From: Albifimbria verrucaria
Taxonomy: Eukaryota > Ascomycota > Sordariomycetes > Hypocreales > Stachybotryaceae
Reading direction: 5' to 3'
Length of the DNA: 64,000 nucleotides
NCBI GenBank assembly: GCA_020081605.1
Contig: JAHREC010000013.1
Coordinates: 1,302,001-1,366,000 of the forward strand
Shown here: positions 55,362-64,000 of the stretch, piece by piece
Numbering within the stretch: position 1 is the stretch's first letter
Layout of the letters: each line of letters begins with the position of its first letter
Made by a program: the position numbers and the translations under genes
The notes under the pieces: model-generated
Databases searched by the model: none
What the model was told of the DNA's origin: nothing
Seen by the model: only the letters and a program-made list of their open reading frames with translations

Positions 55362-56848
55362 TATGGGTTAATGTAAGGGCCGTCGAGGAGCGCAGCATGA
55401 AGCTCAGAGAGAAAACGAAGCCTAACGAGAGAATAGGCGTGTGAAGAAAGTAGCTTCGCTGACGCCCTCTCCACTTTCTCACTCTGATGTGGGAAAAACG
55501 TGACAAAGAGAAAAGGTCGAGGGGATGGGCTATCAAGAGTGACAGGACGAATGCGCGCTCGACAAGGGCGAATTCAACAGCAGCCAACTCCCATTCCTTC
55601 CCAGAACGACTTTCTCCGCAAGAAACAATGCAACAGCAAGGAAAGAACAGAAAGAAGAAGAAAAAGGACCAGGGTGAGGTAGTGAATGTGGAGAAGGAAG
55701 GAGATGGAAGCAGACAGATGGCAGATTTGAGAGGTATGGGGATTTGAGGGTTGAGGCTGAAGTTCGGACGTGGATAAAAGGTCCCCGCGACAAATCGCGT
55801 GGCAACAAACGACACAGGGCAAGGCAATGACAGTAGCGGTTGTCCAGAGCAACGCGAACGCAGGCAAATACAGATGCAGCAGGCGCAGGACGATGCGATG
55901 AATAATTCAGCTCACCTCAAAATCCGATGGACCTGGCTGACGGCGACGACAATCCGGATGCCCCTAAGTGTGCAGTATGCGACGAGGCCGAGGTGACGTT
56001 GAAACGAGGCCGCTGGGGAGGAAGATTTGGATTTAGTGAGGAAAAATAACCAGAGCTGATAAGAAGGCTGCTTGCTGTACCTAAAGTATTAACTAAACCT
56101 CCTGCCTTGTATTCTGAACAGGGCCGCCCAGCAAGGTACCATACAGTACCTGGCTAGGCAGCCAAAGCCGGTAAGGTGTGGCGGTAGCAGATACCTCCCG
56201 CCTAACCTTGATGACTGAGGCGGAGGGATATTGAGATTTTGCATATCCGTGCGGATTACAGAGTACTTTGAAGCGGGTAGGTAGGTACCTTAGATAACAG
56301 TCTAGGTACTTCTGGTAATGGAAAGACGCCTCTACAACCACCTGCTAAGGACTTGTACTCCTGGCCTAAGGCATCATGGTTCTGTTGCTACCCGTGTGCA
56401 TTTGAGGTATCGCAGAACCTTTGCGTACCTATTTCCAATCGTCCTTTAGCAATCGAATTTTTAGCCTGGGTTTTCTGGGGATTCTCTCATTTTGCCTCAA
56501 CACAGTCTGGCAGGTACCCATCCGGTGGCCACCATCACCAAATGCGTCCTAGCATCATCCCAGTCTTCAATTCCTCACCAACCACAGCCATCCTTCCTAC
56601 ATCTCTGTCTCAACCTTTCTGTTAACCTGCATAACCCCAAATTATCTCTACGCTTCGCGCTCTTCGTATCAGTCACACGAACGTACCCTGTCGCCAACCG
56701 TCACCAGTCCCATCTGTGTGCCTGAGCCGAAGGTAAGGCTGGTTGGATAGTCGCGGCATCGGTCTCACACCATCACGCCTCATCTCATCCCACCTCCCAG
56801 GTTCCATATTGGCTTCCCGGCCGCCCAAAGGCTGGCCCACACCTAGCC
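55362..56848. promoter_or_regulatory. Divergent region ING protein / histone deacetylase
   Basis: 1.49 kb without a supported gene. GGTACC-type motifs occur at 56135-56160 and 56278-56310. The AAG/GGA-rich stretch at 55640-55715 is the pyrimidine-rich leader of the minus-strand ING gene. Open frames at 55354-55867 are shadows of this composition. Confidence 0.55.
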
Positions 56849-58336
56849 ATGGATGTAGACTCGTACAGATATCGAGTCCCCAAGCCCAACTATCTGCCGC
56901 ACAAATTGGACGTCGACCGCGATGACATTGTTCAGGATTACAACTCGCCCTTGGGCCTGGCGAGTGAGATGGACAACGCCAAATTCTACAACAAATGCAA
57001 GCGCCTGGCCGAAGAGTCGGGCATTACTCGTCCCAAGGGCTACAATGTCTCGTTCCACTGTAACCCCGACATGGAAAAGCATCATTTTGGTATGACACAT
57101 CCCATGAAGCCCTGGCGCTTGACCCTCTCAAAAAGCTTGATCTACTCATACGGCATGTCCTTCGCCATGGACAACTACATCTCCCGAGCCGCCACCTACG
57201 AGGAGCTTGCGACCTTCCATTCTACCGACTATCTGGACTTTCTGGGTACCGTCCTACCGGAACCGGTACCACGCGACTTGGAAAACCAAAACCCTGACTT
57301 GAAGTTTAACCTCGGTGGTTCTGACTGCCCACTTTTTGAGGGCCTGTATGACTACTGTTCCTTGTCCGCCGGAGGTGCCCTTGACGCTGCTCGAAAGATC
57401 TGTTCCAAGCAGTCTGATATCGCCATAGCTTGGGGAGGCGGACTTCACCACGCGAAAAAGGCTGAGGCGTCGGGTTTCTGCTATATCAATGATATCGTCG
57501 TTGCTATTCTGCAGTTGCTGCGGTTTTACCCCGAGTACTATACATAGACATCGACGTCCACCATGGTGATGGTGTTGAAGAGGCCTTTTCTCTACAGATA
57601 GGGTCATGACCGTCTCCTTCCACAAGTATGATCCGAACAACTTCTTCCCTGGTACCGGCGCCCTCGACGATAATGGGCCCAAGAGCGAACACAATCCTGG
57701 TGCGCATCATGCCGTCAATGTTCCCTCAACGACGGCATTACAGATGAGCAATACGACATGCTTTTCAACAACATCATCGGGAAAATAGTGGAAAAGTTTC
57801 GGCCTGGTGCTATCGCCCTGCAGTGTGGCGCTGACTCTCTGGCTGGTGACCGCCTTGGCCGGTTCAATCTCCAAGTGCAGGGACACGGCGCCTGCGTAGA
57901 GTTCTGCAAGAAGATGGGAATTCCTCTTATCCTGTTTGGTGGTGGTGGCTACACTCCTAGGAACGTAGCCCGCGCTTGGACATATGAAACCAGTATAGCC
58001 ATCGACTGTCAGGACAAGATCAGCGATATCCTACCTCAGCACGCACCTTGGCGAGAGCAGTTCCGCCACGATACTCTATTCCCAACCCTGGAGCAGATTT
58101 TAGGAGAGCCGCGACAAAATCGCAACCCCAAAAGCGCTTGCAGGAAATTGTCCAGCATGTGACAGAGCAGCTGCGGTTTGTTGAGGCCGCGCCCAGCGTT
58201 CAATTTCAGACAATCCCCTGACCTGGCGGCTATCAGGGATGAGGTAGATGAAAGACTCAAGGAAGAGAACGAGGAGAGGAGGGATGAGGTTCGCCGTGCA
58301 CGCGAAGCAGCCGTTGGCACGCCCATGGAATTTTGA
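56849..58336 (+). CDS. HOS2: Class I histone deacetylase, Hos2/HosA type
   Basis: Zn-dependent deacetylase (Rpd3/Hos2 family), nuclear. ATG at 56849: [20 protein letters not shown]. Catalytic features in order: [56 protein letters not shown] (charge-relay His pair), [17 protein letters not shown] (zinc Asp and His), [25 protein letters not shown] (zinc Asp) and [15 protein letters not shown] (catalytic Tyr). The [11 protein letters not shown] and [17 protein letters not shown] text favours Hos2 over Rpd3. Five frame breaks in 1.5 kb: CCCC 57529-57532, TTTT 57586-57589, CCC 57723-57725, AAAA 58130-58133 and CCCC 58215-58218. The first four each need one more base; the last needs two more or one fewer. 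All catalytic residues survive, so this is a working gene mis-sequenced. Confidence 0.93.
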
Positions 58337-59264
58337 GCTATACTGAAAACATTGGGCTTGGATCTACAAACAAATATATTCGGGCGTCAGGCGCATTCAG
58401 GATATTAGCACAATTTGATTATCATCATCCTCCAGTCTCAAAAGGATCACATAAATTTTACCCCTTCATCTCGGCGCCGGCTCGCATTCTTTGTATCCGA
58501 GAGGCATGGGATATATCCACGCATCGAAGGAAACACAGAGAGGGAGAGAGAGTAAGGCTGGGGCCGAACCACTACTATTACAACCTCAGTGCCACGCGGA
58601 ATCGATACCCTGGCTAGCGTCGCAAACAAAAGGGCCCCCTGGGGCCTGGTCTAACCCCACAGGGGATGTTCAGCCAGGTTTTCGAGAGATTATTTCGCCG
58701 GCAATCTATTCATAGTAAATCTCTTCAATGAAGTTTCCGAGGCTTGACCATCTACGCTTAGCTTGCGGCACCTGAATCGATTGGTTTCATCCAGTCAGAC
58801 TCCATTAGCAATCTTAAATGCCTGACTTCCAATCAGATCAAGGACTGTGCAGCCACGAGGGATATGCTACGTTAGAAGGCTTACTTTAATTCCTTGGGTG
58901 ATGAGGGGCCTATCCGAGAACCGGCTGATCCTGAAGGTGAACAACTGCTGGGGCCACCTTTGAAATCTTAGACAAGGTTGCAAGACTGGGTTAGGTTGTA
59001 GGACACGGCAAAGCCTTCCGCATTTTGCCAAAGTACTCGAAGGATCCTCTTCGTGGGGATTAAAATCATGCTATGATCACGGACCTGTGCTCACCCATGA
59101 CTGCGACTTTTTGTATATAAACCCCAAGCCGCAGATCTTTCAACTGGAAGATTCTTAGCAGCAGCCCTGTTTGACAACCACACAAGGTCCAGATTGACCA
59201 TCAATACCTCCTTGGCACCGCTAGAGATATCCTCGACTTGAGCTTTACATCTCTAACCTTCACC
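58337..59264. other. HDAC 3' flank and GH114 promoter
   Basis: 930 bp; no gene supported. A TATA box lies at 59114-59120. Confidence 0.5.
59114..59120 (+). promoter_or_regulatory. TATA box of the GH114 gene
   Basis: TATATAA 145 bp upstream of the ATG at 59265, in the normal position for a regulated fungal secreted-enzyme gene. Confidence 0.6.
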
Positions 59265-60263
59265 ATGGGATTCCTCAGCCTTGCGTCCTTCCAGCTGGCA
59301 ATGGCCTCCACCGGCCTCATGCTGGCCCGTGGCTGCAATGCCCAGGCCCAGCCCAAGGTTCCTGCCGATTTCAAGCCCAACGTCAACTGGAACATCATCC
59401 TCCACAACCCCATCGTCCACAACTCCGCTGCTGATCTCATCCCGTCGGAGGCTAAGGTCTGGGATATTGATCTCGGCCATGCCATTGACAACCCCAGATG
59501 ATCCCTCTCCTGCATGTATGTTTACACTATTGCGATACCTGATGCTGTCAGCGGACAAGGTGCTAACCACATGGTGCACAGAAAAACAACAAGATTGTCA
59601 TTTGCTACTTCAACGGTGGTGCCGTCCAAGCTTGGGACGAGGATCGCAGCAAGTTTCCTAAATCGGTCATCGGCAAGTCCTCGCGTTCCCCTTCGATGAC
59701 GAAGAGTGGTACGTCGACATCCGCAGCTCGGACGTCGTCAAGATCATGAAGGCTCGTCTGGACCGCGCCGTTCAGCAGGGTTGCGATGCCGTCGACCCAG
59801 ACAACGTTGACGCCTGGGCTTGGGACAACACTGACCCCACCGGTTTCAAGCTCACGCCTGACGACTACGCCAAATATCTCAACACCCTCGCCGACTACGC
59901 CCACACCCTCACCACCAAGACCGGCAACAACTTGCTCGTCGGTCAGAAGAACGCCCTGACCTGGTCCCTGCTGTGGTCGACCACCTTGACTTCGCCGTCC
60001 TCGAGTCGTGCCTCCGTGACGATTTCTGCGGCGAGTACCAGCCATATATTGCCAAGAAAAAGCCCGTCTTCCAGATTGAGTACCCACCTTCCGTTGAGGA
60101 GACTGGAAAGCTCAGCAGCGCGGACATCCAGTTCTTCTGCACCAGGGAAGACGACAGCGACAACGACTTCAGCAAGGTCCTCAAGTGGTCGACTGCTCAG
60201 GTCGATGGCTGGGGTTATTACTGTGGAAAGGGCAGCTGGACAACTCCTACCTTCGAGGGCTAG
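59265..60263 (+). CDS. Secreted GH114 glycoside hydrolase (endo-alpha-1,4-polygalactosaminidase type)
   Basis: The GH114 TIM-barrel family includes enzymes that cut alpha-1,4-galactosaminan; substrate here is inferred. Signal peptide: MGFLSLASFQLAMASTGLML, with cleavage likely after GCNA. Core text: VWDIDLGHAI, NKIVICYFNGGAVQAW, YVDIRSSDVVKIMKARLDRA, GCDAVDPDNVDAWAW (putative catalytic Asp region), GNNLLVGQKNAPD and HLDFAVLESCLRDDFC. One intron at about 59513-59580. Three one-base breaks (CCCC 59492-59495, CC about 59682 and CCC about 59953). The stop TAG is at 60261-60263. It has an unremarkable single-domain layout. Confidence 0.88.
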
Positions 60264-60548
60264 GCTCATACTACTTAGGACATGTTGCCTGCGCTCTAGG
60301 CTGACAACCTATGTAAGCTACGATAATGGAAAAATAGAGATATGGTTCACATGGATCGATGTAGATATTGATCATGTTAAATAGCCTTCTTGTACAAACT
60401 ACTTACAAAAATATAGGAGGTCCCGTCTTCAGGGCCTTCGTTTCACAGCGCCAGACATGCTCAAACTAGAACAGACAGCGTGAAAGGATCTAGACCGTGT
60501 GAAAAGCAATCTATACCAATCAGTGACAATCAATGGGTATTTACTCGC

Positions 60549-62297
60549 TCACCGCTGTTTAGCCAATCTCCTCGACTGTACTGCCACAAACGTGACGAGG
60601 GCGATGCCAATTACCAAGCCCAAGGCCAAGAGAATAAGATCTACCGGCACAGGGTTACCGTTGAATGTAATGTGGAAGAGTACGTCTAGCGCTGACTGAG
60701 AAAAGTTGAACAGCCCGGATAAGCATATGATAAGCCCATATACGGTGCCAAACGTCCGGAACCCAAACACCTTAGCACTGTAGTCTGAGACAGCTGTATA
60801 ATAGAATGGGCGGTAGAGAACGAAGAGAATGACGTTGGCATACGCAGCCCACATGTAGGGCAGGACGCCCAAAATACCAATAAGGGTGGCGGTCGAAACA
60901 AGAGTAGTGAGGACAACAATTGTGCTTGTGTGATCAAGAGCAAGTCCAATGAATGGGATCGAAATCAAGCCACCCAGAGGCAGAGCTAGATCGAAAAAGT
61001 CGTTGATCTGAATGGCCTTTTCCAGGTCACCCAAAATAGCTGCGTACTGAACGCGGATGGTAGCGACAAAGAAGTTGATGCGTGTCATCTGAACAACAGT
61101 GAACAGACAAATGAGGATAAACCAGGAGAAGAAATCTGTTCAACGACTGTGTTCTCATGCATGATACCCCATACCCCAGATGCAGTGTTCTTGCGTTCTT
61201 CAGCCTGTACTTGCTCATCAGCTTTGACAGAGCCAAGTAGAGTTTCGATATCAGCCACGACGGCTTCGCGCATCTGCTGCTGTTCGCGGCGCTCTTCTTG
61301 CAAGAGGGCGGTGCCTTCGTCAATCTGGTCGTCAAGTGGTGGCTGTGATTCAATGTGAGTATCTGCCTCGACGGCCTGGTCAACCAACTCGCCAACCGTC
61401 TTGTACGATCGACTGGGCATGAGAAACAGCTGCAAGATCAGGATGGCAATAGGGACGACAAGGTACGCTTGGAAGAAACGACGGTGATCAAACGCGCCGT
61501 TGGTGGCATTGAAGATAAGACGATATACCAGAAAGAGGGCACTGGAGGCATCGAAGGCACCCGTGAGGAGAGCCAAGATAAGCCCAGAATGCCGGGGAAG
61601 GCGTTCGATAGCTGAAAAGAGGATATAAAGGTGAAAGGCCCGCCAAGCGCGAGCAATAGGTAGCCGAGCAGAAGCGCATCGAAGGGCAAGACCTGGGCGT
61701 AGGCCATGAGCAGGGCGCCTGCAGAAAGGAGGACGCTGCCGATTATGCCGCAAACCCTGGGGCCGAAATGATCGAGGATGGCGCCGACGGGTAGCGCGAA
61801 GACATTGGTACCAACTGCAGCAACGGTGAACATGAGATTGAGGTGGATTTCAACGCACGTATCATCGTCAGCTGGGCAAAGATCGCGGTAGGCGCCCTCT
61901 TTCTTGAGCACCGGCTTGAGTGCGGCATAGCCGAAGACGATGCCGGCCGCGAAGAGACAGTAGAGCACGGCCGCAGCAACTTGGACTGTAGCGGGGCAAT
62001 GCGAAGACAAGGTTAGCATGAGGAAGCAGCCAATGGGTATAGAGGGTAAGGAAAGGAAGCTATGTTCTCACGGATTCGTTTCCATTCCGGCACCTCAAAG
62101 GCACCGACAGGCTCTTTATGGCGTTCTTGGTTCTGGTGTAGGTCAATGCCAGCACGATCTGGCCTCGCCTGTGTAGGATCCCATTCTTGAGGCAGTGGGT
62201 TAAAGCTCAGCTTGCGCGCGTGGAGGCTGGCATCGCTGCCACGGCGGACGTGTTGCTCGCGCAAAGTCTCGATGCTTGCAACTCGGTGAAGCGACAT
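60549..62297 (-). CDS. MFS transporter, FMP42/SLC43-like
   Basis: Major facilitator membrane carrier related to yeast Fmp42 and to SLC43 amino-acid transporters; substrate unknown. ATG at 62297: MSLHRVASIETLREQHVRRG, a long cytosolic N-terminus. An intron at about 61990-62068 leads to the first membrane segment (AAAVLYCLFAAGIVFGYAAL). Further segments include GPRVCGIIGSVLLSAGALLM and LLLGYLLLALGGPFTFISSF. A large central acidic loop follows (about 61155-61400). Six C-terminal segments end SRRLAKQR. Two breaks: the GGGG run 61594-61597 and about 61130 (AAG region). The antiport-type GPRVCGI motif is present. Convergent with the GH114 gene (285-bp gap). Confidence 0.87.
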
Positions 62298-63720
62298 GAC
62301 GAGCTGGGAGCGACGGACGGAGCGAAATAGACGAGCGGAACCTCTTCTCGGGTAATAACTTAGGAAGTGAAGTGGGCTGCCGCCTGCTCCTAGCGAGCTG
62401 TTACTGAAGAGGGAAGAGATGAGGTGCTTGCTGGCTGGAATTGCGATGTCCCGGCATGGAAAAGAGAGAGACTGGCAGAAGAAAGACAGTCGAAGATGCG
62501 AGATTGCACTGAACCCACCTCTTGATCGAGATCCGGAGCGGATGGAGCAGAAAGAAAAACCGGCTTCAACCAAAGCGTCTCTCCCGCGCGCGCGCCAAGG
62601 GCGGTTCAAGGTAGGAAGCTGAGAGTCGAACTACGCACAGTCTATGGATCACGAGGGTGCATGGCTCCCCATTCCCCATCCAGTCTCGACACCGAAGCAA
62701 GCAAGTGGGGACGCATCGACGTCAGCCATTTGCATTCCTCATTTACATCACCACTTTGCTGCGCTACGCCGTACTGCACTGTACCTACCTAGCTAGGTAG
62801 TTAAATATCGCCACAGCCACTATCCAACCCCAGAGCGCGATGCCAGCGTAATGGGCAATTCCAAATATATCGAGAGACGGGACAGACTGACGCTTGATTG
62901 GTTACCTGGATGGCAACGTCCTCGTAGCGCCTCGTGGCTTTCATGTGACCCCGACGTATGTTTGGTAGCTTAGTAGGTAGCTACTAAGGTAGGGTAGGTA
63001 AGGTAGGTAGGTACGGTAGATACACAACCTGTGATACCATGTCTTAGGTACTGTATTTGCCTTTGGACGGATTACATAGCCATTACGCCAACACAAACGC
63101 CAACGCCAGCGCCATGCCACGGAGCCGGGAAGTGGAGAACGGTCCCAGCAGCCTAACCCCCAGGCTGAGGTTGCAGCGGCGGCTAAGGCTGGACGCTCTG
63201 ACACCGCGGTCCCCTCACTGGACGCGACTCGGCTCGACTTCACCTCACCCTCACCTCCATGCGCCGAGGACAAAGTATAGAATTACAATTATACCAAGAA
63301 GCATCATATCACACCACCTAGGGCAGGGAGACGAGTCATCGAAAATGTACAGAAACCGCAGACAGTTTACCAAAAAAATTTGCTTGGGTATTCCCTCGCC
63401 CGCTACTTGTCAAGATCGATTCGGGAGATGCTGACAGCGGCTAGGCCGGACCTCGCAGGTAGTTGTTGTCAAGCCACGACCACAGGTCTTCTGGTTTGAA
63501 ACCAGCCAGCTCACCGAATAAGCCCGCCCTCTCCCTATCGAACACAAGCCAAAGTTTTTACAAACCCTAGCAACCGCTAGGTTCCCGGGACTTGCATGCC
63601 GCATACATCGACCGTCGTCCGAAAATGGCACACTGCTGCATTACAGAATATGCACACGAAGACGAAACAAAACGCTTGCCATCACAAAGCTCAACTCATG
63701 TCGTTGTCCATCGTGAGAGC
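62298..63720. other. Upstream region of the MFS gene, with GGTACC motif cluster
   Basis: 1.4 kb, no gene supported. A run of TAGGTAGGTACGG-like sequences is at 62783-63055. Open frames at 62941-63273 and 63057-63434 contain it and are not called. Confidence 0.5.
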
Positions 63721-64000
63721 TTAGAAGTATCGGACAACTGCCTTGCCGCCGCTGCGCAGCCCGGTCTACATCAAACAGCATTGTTAGTTTCTCTGCGCTG
63801 CTAGAATTACTCAAGGGGTCATGTCCGGATCAAGCTTACCGTGCAACCGTCTGAACCTCCGGTGAACTGGCCATTGACAAACGCGCACTTGCTGTTAACG
63901 TCACCGGTGATCTCAATGTTGAAGTCCAACTCGGCGTGGCTGGAAGGAAGGTTTCGGAAGATGGAAATGTATGTGATGCCGTCGCTGGCCTTGCCGACAC
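63721..64000 (-). CDS. 3' end of an unassigned gene, cut by the window edge
   Basis: Two exons are visible. Exon at 63840-64000 reads VGKASDGITYISIFRNLPSS, then DFNIEITGDVNSKCAFVNGQ and GGSDGCT. An intron (about 63767-63839) is followed by a last exon encoding TGLRSGGKAVVRYF and TAA at 63721-63723. The beta-rich pattern with paired Cys resembles C-terminal parts of fungal secreted wall-associated proteins, but I cannot name the family. The 5' part lies beyond 64000. Confidence 0.6.

Noticed and set aside
57543..57620. Introns to explain the HDAC frame changes
   Set aside because: The intervening bases encode conserved residues ([16 protein letters not shown]) and there are no GT-AG pairs at the break points.
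56849..58336. HDAC as a pseudogene
   Set aside because: Five breaks, all in homopolymers, with every catalytic residue kept; sequencing error is far likelier than decay.
59605..60087. 160-codon minus-strand open frame
   Set aside because: Antisense to the GH114 core; no signal of its own.

Overview
This window is nuclear DNA from a filamentous ascomycete (Pezizomycotina). It is most likely a Sordariomycete, possibly Hypocreales. The evidence is short GT-AG introns of about 50-90 nt, fungal-specific families (velvet regulator VelB, Cch1 calcium channel, a DUF3602 protein, a Hos2-type deacetylase, Sec9) and gene-dense housekeeping content. The genus cannot be set from the sequence alone. I found no rRNA, tRNA, CRISPR array, transposase or virus.

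Layout, left to right. 0-9 kb: a YEA4-type UDP-GlcNAc transporter (-), the PP2A B55 subunit (-), an unrecognised 295-aa protein (+) and a cysteine-rich secreted or surface protein (+). 9-20 kb: meiotic MSH5 (-), EMC5 (-), an HMG-box factor (-) and a PHD-finger protein (-). 20-27 kb: the CCH1 calcium channel (+). 28-32 kb: a small Ser/Arg-rich protein (+), a small two-TM protein (-) and HIS1 (-). 35-39.5 kb: velB (+) and a DUF3602 protein (+). 40-49 kb: HEM12 (-), EMC6 (+), a GTPBP1/2-like GTPase (-) and SEC9 (+). 49-56 kb: a DHR2-like RNA helicase (+), SDHAF3 (-), a histidine methyltransferase (+) and an ING-type PHD protein (-). 56.8-64 kb: a Hos2-type histone deacetylase (+), a GH114 glycosidase (+), an FMP42-like MFS carrier (-) and the 3' end of an unassigned gene (-).

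The strongest signal in the window is technical. About fifty single-base reading-frame breaks interrupt otherwise well conserved, mostly essential genes. Nearly all are repaired by lengthening a short homopolymer by one base. They look like systematic homopolymer undercalls in the assembly, not pseudogenes. The gene spans below therefore run across these breaks.

Most genes are unrelated housekeeping functions. There are a few functional echoes: two subunits of the ER membrane complex (EMC5, EMC6), an ING reader divergent from a class I deacetylase, and developmental regulators (VelB, an HMG-box protein, MSH5). Many promoter regions carry clusters of a degenerate AGGTAGGTACCT motif. I found no convincing new multi-gene system. 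The biological leads are a 17-nt micro-exon, the dispersed motif, the velB leader with a tiny upstream ORF, and a few motif variants.
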